Positions 1-11,489 of a stretch of 64,000 nucleotides of DNA are shown here, piece after piece. Position numbers and translations under genes: made by a program. Where the stretch lies: NCBI GenBank assembly GCA_030220185.1, contig JASPKZ010000422.1:1685001-1749000 (forward strand). Direction: 5' to 3'. The stretch is from Diploptera punctata. Its lineage: Eukaryota; Arthropoda; Insecta; Blattodea; Blaberidae. A model generated the notes under the pieces. It did not search any database and was not told the DNA's origin. It worked only from the letters and a program-made list of their open reading frames with translations. Position 1 is the first letter of the stretch. Each line of letters opens with the position of its first letter.

Positions 1-690
1 AGGTGTTGTGTGGTTCGCACCTGAACACACAACTGCTGCAACAGCACCAATGTAACACCGACATGCTGATCTGCTGCATAATTTCCGGCTATCGGCGGCT
101 CGTTCAATCCCATGTCTTAAATGTAGACCGATTAATTTACACGAAAATTGATTTTCATTTGTAATTCTCTATAGAAAGATAAAATGTCCCGTTAGGGCAG
201 ATATAGGCTAATTCGAGACGAATGCATGAATTAATTATTCGTAATCAATGCCAAGAGGAGGATAGTTAATCTTTCGCCCCGGGGAACTTTACTTCCAAAA
301 AAATTAGGGAATACATTTATTTGTATTCTTTTTCAATAAACACATTTAATAACTACTTAGGGTTAAACCTGTATTCGTTACTGGAATTTGACATACTAGT
401 CAACCGCCTTGTCGCCTGACCTAAAGACCCACAACTATTCGATATGTTTTTACAATGGCGTAACAGCCCAATGTTGGGCCTTAGCCTCTCCTTTGGTAGG
501 AATTTCGAGGCCAAGTTAATTCAGTTACTCTTATTTACCTACAGATGTCATGAATGATATGTGATCAACATACCAACCTAATGAGAGGTCTTGGTACATA
601 ACTGATAGGCTATATTACTAGGATGATGAAGGTCGGTAAATTATGCTTACAGGCTTCTTTATTCAAACTTAAAGTTCAGACATTCAGACT
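1..690. other. AT-rich non-coding DNA
   Basis: No gene, RNA or recognisable transposon is visible. There are only short ORFs with many stops in all frames. Confidence 0.5.
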
Positions 691-699
691 CGGGACTCA

Positions 700-822
700 G
701 TTTCTCCCTGAGGGACTTACCACTTGGATTATTCCATGCTACAACATACAATGACCCCGGCCGTGTTTCAACTCGCAACCTACGGGAACAGAAAACAAGG
801 AACACTAGTCCACCGCGGCTTA
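700..822 (-). mobile_element. SINE fragment (family G), tRNA-like head
   Basis: Read on the minus strand, a tRNA-like head is present: a box A-like TGGACTAGTG and a box B-like GGTTGCGAGTTGAAAC. The order and spacing match the better-preserved copy at 51124-51310 (box B GGTCGCGAGTTCAAAC). The copy is old and no target duplication was found. Confidence 0.45.
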
Positions 823-2065
823 TTCAGTATAGGGATGAATTATTAATTATTTGTCTCGCCAGGGCCCATCCTAGGGCGTAGTATCAGAGAAGAAGAAGAA
901 GAAGTTTTGTAATTGCAGTGCCTATATGGGTTTACTTTAAAGTCCCGATTAAAGAAATTTCACTAATATATAGCCTAATAGAAAATGCCTATTTCACTCT
1001 ATACGATTAGAGATCCGTGAAATTCGCGATAACGCGAAATGCTCTAATTTTGTTATTTTCTTGTATAATTTATTAACTCCACTTCCCATGACCTCAAAAA
1101 ATGTATTTATGAATCGCGAAATAACACCGAAATTTAAAATTTTCAACAAATTCCGGAGATATGTTTGTTTTATTTGCGAAATTTTCACAATACATTTTTA
1201 AACGCTGTTTTCAGATTCCATCTTCTTTTTAACTGCCATATCTGCTTCCTCCATGCACTCTTGCAACACAATTCACAACATAGAGATAATATGTTCTGTC
1301 CTTCTCATGCTCAAATATAGTCTCCATAAATTTTAAGTTCTATGGCCAATGCGAATTCCAAGAAATACGAATTATATTAACGTGTAAGATAATTTTTCCC
1401 CTTAAATTTTTGCTGACATAATTATCAATTTTATATCAATCATTATTAAGTAATGGTATGTTCAAGTGTGGGGGGGGAAAAAAATCTTTAAATATAAGCG
1501 GTAACCTGCCAAATTTGAATAAGCTAACACTGGACCATGAGTAATTATATCATATTGATAAATTTTTATTCCAATTTAATTACATAAACGCATTTTTCCT
1601 ATTGCATTACATATCTATAACATGCATTGTACATTTTGCTTACAAATTATTGACTACGATTAAAATTTTATGCATTTTAATGTATTAAAATCGCTATCAA
1701 TTGTATAGGCTAAAAGTTGGCCTTAAACTACTGTATATATCATTTTTAATGGGTTTAATATACTAAACTGAGATTAAAAAGACCCAAATTTACATTTTTT
1801 TACAATAACACCGCCAAATTCCCAATAACATAGAAATCTTGAAATTTTAAAACGAATTTTCCCTAAAAATAAAACCACTTTCACAGATCTCTATATATAA
1901 TCAGTGAATGAGATGCTACAGAAAACAGTAAAAATACACAGCCTACTTGTTAGTATGCTCTTTAACAGCTCCAATTCAAACTACACCGACTGACAATTTT
2001 TTATTCAGAGGCCTCTTTTTCAGGCTTCAATGTGTGTGTTGTTTTTACGTGCGTTAAATGTACAA
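823..2065. other. AT-rich non-coding DNA with a short GAA run
   Basis: A short (GAA)n tract lies near 888-905. The rest has AT content well above the flanking SINEs, A/T homopolymers and no ORF with recognisable similarity. Confidence 0.5.
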
Positions 2066-2105
2066 CATGGAACCCACAGCTTTATTTCCCTTCCGAAAGA
2101 AATCC
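2066..2105 (-). mobile_element. Short SINE family H remnant
   Basis: About 40 bases (GGAACCCACAGC...TTCCCTTCCGAA) match the block shared by 5935-6070 and 47500-47640. Only this block survives here. Confidence 0.35.
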
Positions 2106-2350
2106 ACTTTTTTTTTTTACACGGTAAATATAAATTATTTTGGTAATCTTTTTACATCTATAATTATTATTTTATTATTATTGTTGGTTTGCACATAGGG
2201 AGCCTATATTAATTTATTCGTGCCATTTTTATTATTTCACTTCATCATACTTCTTTCTATTCATCATTTTTAACCACAGGTGACGCATTAAAAAAATTGT
2301 CAATTGTCAAGTAACGTCAGGAACTCTCCAACACTAAATTTCATATATAT

Positions 2351-2669
2351 ATTGTATTATCTTTACACTCATCTGACAAATACTTCCTCGACACAGATTG
2401 TGTGATGTTTTTATTACTCCAAAGCAAAATTCCGACTGTGCGAATTACATAAAGTTACTGATATGTAAAAAGTGAAGAAAAATTAGGCAATTTTATGGTC
2501 ACAATACTCTCTACAATACAAATGCTGGCCTAACATCCTCTTATGTTAATCAAGAGGTTGTCAATCATCCATCCAGTATATTTATTAATTATTCTATTTT
2601 ATTTTATTTATTTTACCTGATGGAGTTAAGACTATAAGGTATTTTCTTCCATTTCACCAGGGTTAAATT
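2351..2669 (-). repeat. Left copy of a 320-bp direct duplication containing a LINE-like 3' tail
   Basis: This segment is repeated with a few substitutions and small indels at 5349-5674, in the same orientation. Read on the minus strand, its start (AACCCTGGTGAAATGG...CTTAACTCCATCAGGTAAAATAAAT) resembles the 3' terminus of non-LTR retrotransposons. The same tail type occurs at 14527-14575, 50400-50468 and 55022-55065. The duplicated unit extends past the tail into unrelated sequence, so it looks like a local duplication of an old LINE end plus its flank rather than two insertions. Confidence 0.7.
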
Positions 2670-2671
2670 AT

Positions 2672-2788
<117 letters not shown>

Positions 2789-2999
2789 GTGTGTGCATAT
2801 GTTTATTGGCAAATTGGGAATTTGGCTATATATCCAAATTAAATCAATATAAGAGGGAAATGTTAATTTTAAGAAATTCCTGAAATGCATCAGATTTTTG
2901 AAATGTAATGTACTTATGTAGGTCTATAAACATTGCTTTGCGTAGAATGTGTTCATTTGCATGTAATCTTCATCAGAAATATTTCTCATTACGTAACTA

Positions 3000-4680
3000 G
3001 GGTAGTTCCGGGTGAGATGGCCATACGGGTGTGATGGCCATATCTTCTATTTTATGTTGGAATGACCGGATGTGAAAGCAACTCGGTAGGCGGTATGCTT
3101 TTGACTCTAGTAACCGATTGTTGAACACGTGTGGCAGTTTCGTGTTACAAGTCGGCGATTTTTTCCTAATTATTGTTTTGTAACTGCTCAGATATTTTGT
3201 GACCATCAAGAGAAGTGAACATAAGTGTCACGTTGCTACAAAATAATTCTCAGCAGAGTATTGTACGAGGTAAATGGAACTTCTGTGATTAATAGGAAGT
3301 TAATATTTCTTATTTAATCATCTCCTGTTTTTTCCCCGCACTATGGCCATCTAACCCTTAAATGTGGGGGAGATGGCCACCTACTTTCAGGGAGAGTTTG
3401 CCAACTGTTTAAAGTCGCATTTCTGTTGATTTTTTTTTAATTTTTGTTTTACTGCCTCAGCGGTGTAGTGTTATAGTATTTATTGTTAGTTTAATTTTAT
3501 TAATTCGTATATTAGTGGGGGTTGGCCTTCTGTTTAGCAAGTCTACCATCCCAAAAATCCTGGTTTCGATTCCCGGCTTTTCCTTAGAATTATTTTCAGG
3601 TAGTTGCTTGATATATACTGGCATATACCCTTACAATCCCGATGCCATTCCTGACTATGCATTACTCAATTCAACTGCAAGCGAATCTACAAATGCAGAG
3701 AGAAAACAGCATGATCAATGTCAGGATATGAACGGAAAAAACGCTTGAGGATTATAATTCTGCTACCCCTGGATGAGCCACAACTGAGCACTTTCAAATT
3801 TAACGTGGAATACATTCCTACGAAAATTCTGTCACCGGCACCATCCTTATGCAAATTGCCAGCAAGAAAAAGGCCAAAGCTTCACGCTACTCTCTTGACT
3901 TCCCCCGAGAACATAGAAAAAGTGAGGTTTAAATCTACAAAATTGGCAATGGGCGTAAATCCTTCAGTAAGCAGGTTTCGAAGCTAACATTTCTTAGAAA
4001 ACGATAAATTTTTAGCAGCAGCTCCAGCTCTGGAGAAAGAATCGTAATTAACGACGAGTTCAGCAATGATGAATTTGTTGATCTCACCAACGAATGTGTT
4101 GGTTGTGGCGAAGACTACGACAATACAAAGAAGGCAGTTGACTGGATTCAGTGTATCCGTTGTCAAAGGTGGCTCCATGAAACGTGCACTACTTTTATTG
4201 GTGCTTGTTTGCCTTGTGCAAAAGTGATAACTAGGAAAAACTGAAATAATTCACTTGTTTATGGAAACATTTCCTTCGAAAATGATTGAAGATATTTTAT
4301 TTGTATTTTAATGAAAAAAGTTTTAAATTTTATGTAACAATTAGTTTTTTAAAACATTTTATATGTAAATGTAAATGCAATAAACAAATAGATCTATTTT
4401 AATAACTTTTTGAGTGTATTTAATGACTTCAAAAATAAGTAATCAACACTCTCTACCCTATGGCCATCTCCCCCTGGCAACTAGGGAGAGATGGCCAGTG
4501 TATTGTTTTTCAATAAGTTGGGTTTATTACTCTGAATGACAATATTTCATCATAAACACAAGGAATTATGTAGATTAAACTTCAGTAACCCCATTAAACT
4601 TTTGTTCACGTAATTATCCTGCAAATCTTCGATATTCTGAAACATTAAAAAAAGTATGGCCATCTATCCCGGACTTACCC
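3000..4680 (+). mobile_element. Pogo/Jerky-like DNA transposon, internally deleted, TA target site
   Basis: The ends are imperfect inverted repeats of about 28 bp. The left end begins GGGTAGTTCCGGGTGAGATG; the right end, read on the minus strand, begins GGGTAAGTCCGGGATAGATG. Both continue into GGCCATAC. TA lies immediately outside each end (2998-2999 and 4681-4682), as expected for Tc1/mariner/pogo insertion. GGCCATCT, in either orientation or with one change, recurs near 3017, 3033, 3343, 3371, 4460, 4491 and 4655, clustered towards the ends like transposase-binding sites. The only coding remnant is the C-terminus of a DDE_1-type transposase (3718-4244), so the catalytic domain has been lost and the element is non-autonomous. 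Confidence 0.75.
3718..4244 (+). pseudogene. C-terminal remnant of pogo/Jerky-like (DDE_1) transposase with zinc finger
   Basis: Two out-of-frame blocks read like the tail of DDE_1-family transposases. The first (3718-3987) holds the LSPAPS...LTSPENIE region typical of the linker after the catalytic domain. The second (about 4014-4244) reads a Ser-rich stretch, DEFVDLTNECVGCGED, then DWIQCIRCQRWLHETC and a terminal CLPC before a stop. The pattern Cys-X2-Cys, Trp-Ile-Gln-Cys-X2-Cys, Trp-Leu-His-X2-Cys, Cys-X2-Cys is a PHD-like zinc finger, known at the C-terminus of many insect pogo-like transposases. The N-terminal DNA-binding domains and DDE core are missing. A frameshift or lost intron separates the blocks. 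Confidence 0.7.
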
Positions 4681-4682
4681 TA

Positions 4683-5348
4683 TATGTTCTTATCATTCAT
4701 TTTGTATCTATGGTGTTCATTTGTTAGTTTTATTTATTTTTTTTATTTCTTATGATATGTAAATTAAATAGCATGGCTCTGCTATCTTAACTGCATTTAC
4801 TTTATTTTCATAGTTATTACTTAAGCATATTAAAACTTTTAAGTTTGTGTTTTAATTGGTTTTATATTTTTCCATTATTATATTATTAAGTCTTTTGAAC
4901 GAAAGAAACCTGCAGGTAAATGCATTATTTTTCAAAATTATATGTGATCATATTTCAAGCCTTTAACTGGCAACGCATTCTATAGGATATATCAATTGGA
5001 TTGATTTATATAGTGTTTTTAATACAACAAAAGAAAACGAACGAGTAGAAATTACTTATATTTGTGTCGAATAACGCAATACACCTAATAATAACAGTTA
5101 TACATTATTTCGTTTTCACTGCGGTCCACCACACTTAAATAACTCGCACGAGAAATTAGTTTCTTGCCAATTTAAGAGTTAACAATTCCTTTATCCTTTT
5201 GTTTTAGCTCTTAACTCCCACCCAAGGAAGCCGCATATATCGCAAAACAGATGCCGGTGAAGCAGCGGAGGAAGGAGACTGTGTATTCGTTAATGACGCG
5301 GCAGACGCACCAATTGGTGGCAATTAAGTTTGTTATTATATCGCGCTA
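4683..5348. other. AT-rich DNA between pogo-like element and right duplication copy
   Basis: Apart from a slightly GC-richer stretch near 5210-5330, no gene or known repeat is recognised. Confidence 0.4.
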
Positions 5349-5674
5349 ATTGTATTATCTTTACACTCATCTGACAAACACTTCCTCGACACAGATTGTG
5401 TGATGTTTTTATTACTCCAAAGCAAAAAAATCCTAAAGCAAAATTCCGACTATACGAATTACATAGTTACCGATATATAAAAAATGAAGAAAAATTAGGC
5501 AATTTTATGGCCACAATGCTCTATACAATACAAATGCTGGCCTAACATCCTCGTATGTTAATCAAGGGATGGTCAATCATCCATCCAGTATATTTATTAA
5601 TTATTCTATTTTATTTATTTTACCTGATGGAGTTAAGACTAAGGTATTTTCTTCCATTTCACCAGGGTTAAATT
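5349..5674 (-). repeat. Right copy of the 320-bp direct duplication
   Basis: It aligns to 2351-2669 throughout. It carries an extra AAAAAATCCTAAAGC near 5426 and lacks four bases in the TTTTA run. The pogo-like element lies between the two copies. Confidence 0.7.
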
Positions 5675-5838
5675 TTACATATGTATTATTATCATACTTG
5701 GTTAGTAATACATGAAAGGCTACACAAAATGTTAAAAAAAAATTAAAATAATAATGGTAGTAATAATAATAACCTGTAATTTGATTGAATAATTGGCTTG
5801 GTAAAGCATATGTAAAATATAAAAGAATAATAAAATTA

Positions 5839-5937
5839 TGTGATCAGCACGTCGGGTCCCTAGCCATTATAGCTGGTTTTCTCAACATGGAGCCTCAACT
5901 TATAGTAGTCACCCAATCCCTTACAATTCTGGGTGGG
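5839..5937 (-). mobile_element. SINE family A fragment
   Basis: The segment GTCGGGTCCCTAGCCATTAT...CTGGTTTTCTCAACATGGAG matches the middle of the full copies at 13921-14244 and 30278-30592. Neither terminus is preserved. Confidence 0.65.
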
Positions 5938-6075
5938 CTTTAAATATATGTTCCACCCACGGTTCTACTTCTCTTCCGAATGAAGCCATGGGTAAAGTCA
6001 GTATCTTTACGTCCTTAAAATCTACCCTGGCCAGGTTTAAACCCGGAAGCAGAAGCGAACAGATACAACCGGCAC
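5938..6075 (-). mobile_element. SINE family H copy
   Basis: The block TTCCACCCACGG...CTTCTCTTCCGAATGAAGCC then CCAGGTTTAAACCCGGAAG matches 47500-47640. Read on the minus strand, CGGGTTTAAACCTGG resembles a box B, so a tRNA-derived head is likely. The copy directly abuts a SINE A fragment. Confidence 0.5.
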
Positions 6076-6900
6076 TGATTAATATACAGTACATATATTT
6101 GCACAATATGGTGTTTGAAACTGTCTGCCATCGAGGTACTACTATTTCAGTGTTCCTTAACTAAGTATATATGATAAAAGTATTATTTGTAAAATGTGTA
6201 AACGAGCAAATATTATTTCTTGGGTACATTTCAATTATTTTTTCCTCATTCCATTCATTCCTCTTTATTATTAACTCTGGTAATATGAAACGAACGTAGA
6301 AAATAAATGTAGCATCTACGTCATTAACATGCGAACTTACTCCCGAGGGGAAAAAAACACATATATGTTTCCAAGTTACTTTATGAGGGGATTAATATCA
6401 TAATTGGCCACGTGTCCTCTTTATAACCTTGAATTAGAAATGCAGTCATTTTTCAATACAGAACGCTCCACGAGTTTCGATTGTTAGAAATGCTTTGTGG
6501 AAATAAATTACCGTCTACTTTTTTTTTACGTTTTGATAATGACCTCTAACTTCTATCGATCACAATGTTCTTGAATTAAATATATTTGTCGTCGAGGGAC
6601 AGTATATGAGAATATTTCAATGTTTTATAAGTACACGTAACATTTCTCATGAGTTCTGTTATTTTGTATTCTCCATTTTTTATTTAAACTTATAACTTCT
6701 AATTTAGTCGAAACATTGGAATTATCCAATTATGATTATATACTGTAATATTTTATCTTATTATTTTTTTCATAAATTAAATTAGAGGAAACTCTTACAA
6801 TCATATAATTACGATAAACTATAAAAAATGCAATAGAATATATTATAAATATTTATAAATACAGTTAAGTCCATCGCTGTAACATTGGATAACGCCAATA
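6076..6900. other. AT-rich non-coding DNA
   Basis: No gene or recognised repeat. A and T homopolymers are frequent. Confidence 0.5.
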
Positions 6901-6904
6901 GCAC

Positions 6905-7070
6905 GATAACAGCGCGCTCAGTTTGGATGCCCGGCCGGAAGGTCAAGTTTCACGAGAAAGTTTGTCGGGGTTTAACTTCACCTGTAAGACAAATCTCGGA
7001 CAAGTCCAAATAACCATCAAACACCATTTGGCCACCATAACCACTCATATAGTTTCCTTTTTAATATACA
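6905..7070 (+). mobile_element. Decayed SINE family D fragment
   Basis: The blocks TTTCACGAGAAAG...GGGGTTTAACTTCACCTGTAAGACAAAT and the following GGCCACCATAACCA match the body of family D, best seen at 21745-22043. The 3' half is missing. Confidence 0.55.
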
Positions 7071-7544
7071 TTTATGAGTGTGGTATGTTTTGTCTTAAAA
7101 TTCGTATTGTCTCGGAAGTGGCCCTGGTGTTGAGTTGATAAATCTTCCGGGAAGGTCCTACATGATCTTCTATGGTAAAAAAAAGTTAGACCTATATGAT
7201 CCTGACAGGTCGAAACCCTGTTAAGGCTGGGAGACTTAGGCACGTAAAATGCCTTTAAAGGTTCAAACTAAGGAAAGGAAGAAAGAAAATAAATGTAAAG
7301 AAAGAAAAACAAAAATAATATTTCATAAACAATTCCAGTTATATTGAATCTCAAAATACTTCAGACCTGGTAAACTAATTGTTACCATTGTTCTAACTCG
7401 GAAATTCGGAGTTTCAAACATTGCTGGCATCTATGTTTTTTTTTTTTTTTTGCATTCATTTTATGAATTGTCTTCATCATTGAGGGTTTTCTCCAACCAA
7501 TCTTAGAAATTAACATGAATTTTAATATATATATATATTTAAAA

Positions 7545-7580
7545 ATGAATGTTTGTTTGTTGGTTTGTTTGTTTGTTCGT
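7545..7580 (+). repeat. (GTTT)n microsatellite
   Basis: Imperfect GTTT/GGTTT repeats lie at the left edge of the 355-bp tandem block. Confidence 0.85.
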
Positions 7581-7584
7581 ACTT

Positions 7585-8432
7585 TATGCGCGGCCATACC
7601 GTTGATCCGATTGTGATGGGGTTTTTTGCAAAATGTTCAGGAGATTCCCGGGATGAACATAGGCTATAAGAGAGTTTAGATACTCAACTCCTACACCCCT
7701 TAAAAAACACCCTTTGTAGTGAAAAACGTGAAAAAGTCCCTTTTTTTTACCCTTAAATGGCTTACGCTGCCTAAACCATAACAAGTACACAAAATTAATG
7801 TACACAGAATTGAATATCTCAAAAAACTCTACAAATAACTTCCCGACAGCATATGTTTTTCTTTTACAGATAACACACAATAGCCATTTTTGTCTTGATT
7901 TGATGCCAAGAAGATCGGGAAAAGTAGATAAGTAGATTCCCGGGCTAGCATGTGCTGCAATACCAGTCATCCGATTGTCATGGGGCTTTTTGCAAAATGT
8001 TCAGGATTTTCCCGCTAAGATTATAGGTTTATTAGAGAGTTTTAATGCTGCCCTTCACCCTTAAAATTCACATTCTGTAGTGGAAAAAAAAAAAAACGTG
8101 AAAAAATGTCGCCTTTTTTAAGCTTAAATGGCTTATGCTGCCTAAACCATAACAATTACACAAAGTTATTGTACACAGAATTGAATATCCAAAAAAAAAA
8201 AAACTACAGAAAAGGCAGCGACAGCATATGTTTATCTTTTAAGGATAACACCACAACCATTTTTGTCTTTCATCATTGCCAAGAAGATCGTAATAAGTAG
8301 ATTCCCGGGCAAGCACAGCAGCGCATGGTGGCTATTCTTTTATGGATAACTCAAAATAACGAATTTTGTCTTTCAGCTCATTTATGCTAAGTACATCGGG
8401 ATGCGTAGATTCCCGGGCAACGCCGGGTAATC
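7585..8432 (-). repeat. Tandem ~355-bp units with Helitron/Helentron-like terminal hairpin
   Basis: Two long units (about 7590-7950 and 7955-8312) and a partial third share CCGATTGT-ATGGGGTTTTTTGCAAAATGTTCAGG, then GCTTA-GCTGCCTAAACCATAACAA, then a GTAGATTCCCGGGC terminus. The block ends in CCCGGGCAACGCCGGG, which can form a short stem-loop with a six-base loop. In many arthropod genomes tandem non-coding units with this kind of terminal hairpin belong to Helentron-like non-autonomous elements; that assignment is inference. The 128-codon reading frame on the minus strand (7584-7970) only reads through the units. Confidence 0.55.
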
Positions 8433-8639
8433 AGAAAGGGGTATCTAAAAATAAATCAAATTAAAAAATAATAAAAATATAAATTTATAGTTATTTTTCA
8501 TTTTTCTTATTCAAGTAAATGCAAAAACACATGATCATTTATTTAGGTATTATCTAGTGTATGTATGTATATATATATATATATATATATATAAATGACT
8601 ACGGACTTATAGACTATCAGTTTGCAACAAACATTCATA

Positions 8640-9725
8640 AATATACCTTAATTAAAGTTTTCCATCGTTCTCTGACCTCTGCGTCTTCATCTGTTACACC
8701 AAATTTCCTCATTGAATTTTGAATGTTGTTCTTCCAGGTTGTTTTTGATCTTACTTTTCTGTTTTTTGTTTGAATTTTCACTTATGCTGGTATCCCATTT
8801 GAACCTGATGCTTTATGCATCTTCAATTTTTTATCCACATTTCAACCTCTAATGCACTTGGTTCTCTAACATTTCTGCTTTCTGTAAGTGATCCTCTTGA
8901 AAATCCTGTTCTGCATGCATATTTAATAGCTGATTAATGTTTCCTTCTCTCTAATATACTCCTAAGAATTTGCAAATTTTCCCCCTTTTCATTCCCAATA
9001 ATGTTTCTTATAGTCTGAAACCCTTTCCTCTCTATCCTAATTCCCCGCGATAATTCTTTGATGTTCCATTTTTTTAAATTCATTTCAAAATCGTTAATCT
9101 TCTCTCTCAAATATTCTCTACTTTTACTCTTTAATAATGTAGTGGTTGTCTTATATTACCCAATTAAAATTACTTCATTTTGCTTGTGTTTCAATTAATG
9201 TGTGTTAGCATTATTTCGTTCACAATGTCGACACCTCCTTCATCAAACTATTTCATGTTTTCCCCTTTTTTAAACAACCTATGATTCCGATGCCCACAAT
9301 TTAATAGTATCTCTGTAGTCTCCCATTCATTACTAATTCTATTTCTTCCTCTGTTGCCACATTCCTATCTGAAAATTCCAGTATTTCAAGTCTATTAACT
9401 TAACAATTTTGGTCTTTTTTTCTTGCCGCAGTTTATTAATATTTAAAAAAATAAATTATGAATCTGCAGGATTCAAATTTTTCAGAATCATCTTTAGCGT
9501 TTGTTCCTCTCATGTGCAATAATCGTTTTCTGATTTTCACCATGGCCAGATGATTATCCGAATTGCAGACTGTCCCTTTAACTGATCTAACGTCGGTGAT
9601 GCTACTGTGCCAGCGTTATTCACCAATAGATGATCTATCTGGTACCGAGTTTTGCCATCTAGAGACGTATTTATGAATCTTATGCTATAATGTTGTGCTA
9701 ATTAAAATAATATTCTTAGTAACGT
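8640..9725 (-). pseudogene. Eroded RTE-type LINE: endonuclease end and linker to reverse transcriptase
   Basis: On the minus strand, frames patched around several frameshifts read like an RTE-type LINE polyprotein. Near 9640-9680 FINTSLDGKTRYQIDHLLV matches the conserved Gly-Lys-Thr-Arg-X-Gln-Ile-Asp-His block of the apurinic-like endonuclease. Next comes DVRSVKGTVCNSDNHLAMVK (about 9530-9590), where the Ser-Asp-X-His motif is the catalytic end of the domain. At lower coordinates REYLREKINDFEM, AIKYACRTGF and REPSALEVEM correspond to the linker before the RT fingers. Stops and frameshifts are frequent, so this is an old dead copy. The RT core itself is not visible. Confidence 0.7.
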
Positions 9726-9736
9726 CATTAACGCAT

Positions 9737-9905
9737 TCATTAAGTTTAGGAATAAGGCCTCTTCTTGCGCATCATTACCATCATCATCGGGGCAGCGTAA
9801 CTCCGCCTTCCACGCGCCCCAACCTCAGAAGTGGGTTACACTAACGCCATGCCAGGAGAGAATATCAGAATGTCGAAATGACAAGCGGTGGCATTGAATA
9901 AATAA
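9737..9905 (+). mobile_element. SINE family F body
   Basis: Shared blocks: ATTCATTAAGTTTAGG, CATCATCGGGGC, GTAACTCCGCCTTCCACGCG, GGGTTACACTAACGCCATGC and GAGAATATCAGAATGTCGAA. The same order occurs at 14262-14455, inverted at 28490-28700, and as part of 46500-46738, where a tRNA-like head precedes it. Confidence 0.65.
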
Positions 9906-10195
9906 AAATATTCTTTGATGCGGTAAAGGTGACTAATCTAAGCCCATTGTCCTTTCTATTTTCATGAAGACTGAGTTTGTCTATTGCTGGCCTGAATATA
10001 TCTTCCCGCCCTAATGTTACATTAAAATTTCCTCAGACAATTTCAACAATGCTACTCAATAAAATAAATGTTAATGGATAGCCTATATTTTGCAACTAAT
10101 AGGCTATGTAGGAAGTTGACAATAAGATTAAAATTTATACTTGTATGCATTATAGTAAAATCAATAATGATAATGATGATGATGATAATATTAAT

Positions 10196-10235
<40 letters not shown>

Positions 10236-10585
10236 TGATTCTAAGCTGAGTGTTATAAAAATTGCTTCACACATTTTGAATGTGGAAGAAGATTCGCGGA
10301 AGAGCATTTGGAGTAGGGCAATATATTGTTTACGGGTACAACATTTCATGCATTAGTATACATTATGTTAAAGGTTATCACGGCACTGATTAACTCCGAT
10401 GTAGCGATAAAATAAACATGTATTTGGAATATCTGCGCTAGGAATGTCAGTGACGTTGACATTCATGCAGAAAAATCAAAACAGCACAATTGACAATTTT
10501 CAAGATATTTTTTATTGCATGGTGTTTTTATTTTCTAGGTAGTCGGAACAGTGAGCTACATTATCTTTATAGGAAGTCAGATGTT
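9906..10585. other. AT-rich DNA with (AAT)n microsatellite
   Basis: An (ATA/AAT)n run spans roughly 10165-10236. Nothing else is recognised. Confidence 0.6.
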
Positions 10586-10589
10586 AAGT

Positions 10590-10803
10590 CACGAAGTCTA
10601 CGGTGGGCTTGACTTGTAGCACATATATAGAATGAAAGAAGGGCATGTAAACAGAGGGAAAGCGTCAAGTACATAGGCCAATAATGAGCTGGGAGAATTA
10701 CAGTAACCATGACTTGAGGGAGGTAAACTATACAAGGGATCATTGGAAAACATTACCTCAAGATAGGATGTATGAATAGTTTATGAACCTATCAGTTCGA
10801 TAG
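10590..10803 (+). pseudogene. RTE-type LINE 3' end (decayed C-terminus)
   Basis: The bases read, with frameshifts, as the C-terminal tail of the LINE family best preserved at 48272-48516: SLRWA, NERRACK, then LREVNYTRDHWKTLPQDR and a stop after NLSVR. It is 5' truncated and keeps only about 210 bp. Confidence 0.65.
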
Positions 10804-11091
10804 TTAGTTGGTTAGCCGAACAGTTACAAAAAAAAACTAGGAACTTAAAAATCAAGAAATTGGAAAGTAGAGGACACAAGCATGGGGCAAGATTTTTCAA
10901 TAAAGTAGTTCAGGGTCGACCAAACTGAAGATGTGCGGGTCCGATGCGGCCCCCGCATTGTCATCACAGAAATGAGGCCACTAGATCAATATTTCATAGA
11001 CGTGCGCATCAAGTCTTTTTGAATCATGTGTCAAGCTTGGAACTGATGATCAGTGTTAAGATCAGGAACCATAAGAAAAAAAAATTGGGAT

Positions 11092-11484
11092 TTAAGGCAT
11101 CCACGCATAAGCTGACCACATAAGATTTGTCCAATATTCCCAGAGTCTTTCGGTCTGTTTAATTTTCATTACTTTTACGAAGTGGTCTTCCCCAAATATA
11201 ATTTTCCTCCTGAGATATTCCAGTACACTTTTTTTTAACATAATCCCCCCTGTTCTGACGTGTCTAAATGCAATTGCACGAATTAAACCTTCATAATACT
11301 CATAAACTTCTCCTAAATCAAAATATTTTATTACTTTTCCCTCCGGAGACCTGATTTTGATTCCCAGGGAGCAGGGGATTTTAATTTCCTCTTGACTCTT
11401 AAGTGTATTCTGCAGTGTCTTCCGCAGTGCCTCTGCCTTAATGCTAATCACATGTGTTGCAAAGCCCGCCGCTGTCTGTAGCAT
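11092..11484 (-). CDS. Unrecognised 130-codon open reading frame
   Basis: An ATG (complement of 11482-11484) opens 130 uninterrupted codons. This is among the longest frames here that is not explained by a repeat or transposon. The product begins MLQTAAGFATHVISIKAEAL and is mixed charged/hydrophobic. It has a Lys/Arg-rich middle (LKKSVLEYLRRK), a YFDLGEVYEYYEGLIRAIAF block and a C-terminal WEYWTNLMWSAYAW. No signal peptide, membrane segment or zinc finger is seen, and I recognise no family. No splice signals or promoter are evident. It could be an exon of a mobile element or old inserted gene, a host orphan, or chance. Composition is less AT-rich than the flanks. Confidence 0.35.
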   Translation of the reverse strand: MLQTAAGFATHVISIKAEALRKTLQNTLKSQEEIKIPCSLGIKIRSPEGKVIKYFDLGEVYEYYEGLIRAIAFRHVRTGGIMLKKSVLEYLRRKIIFGEDHFVKVMKIKQTERLWEYWTNLMWSAYAWMP

Positions 11485-11489
11485 GGCAG

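Noticed and set aside
7584..7970. 128-codon frame on the minus strand
   Set aside because: It reads through non-coding 355-bp tandem units, and the neighbouring unit does not keep the frame.
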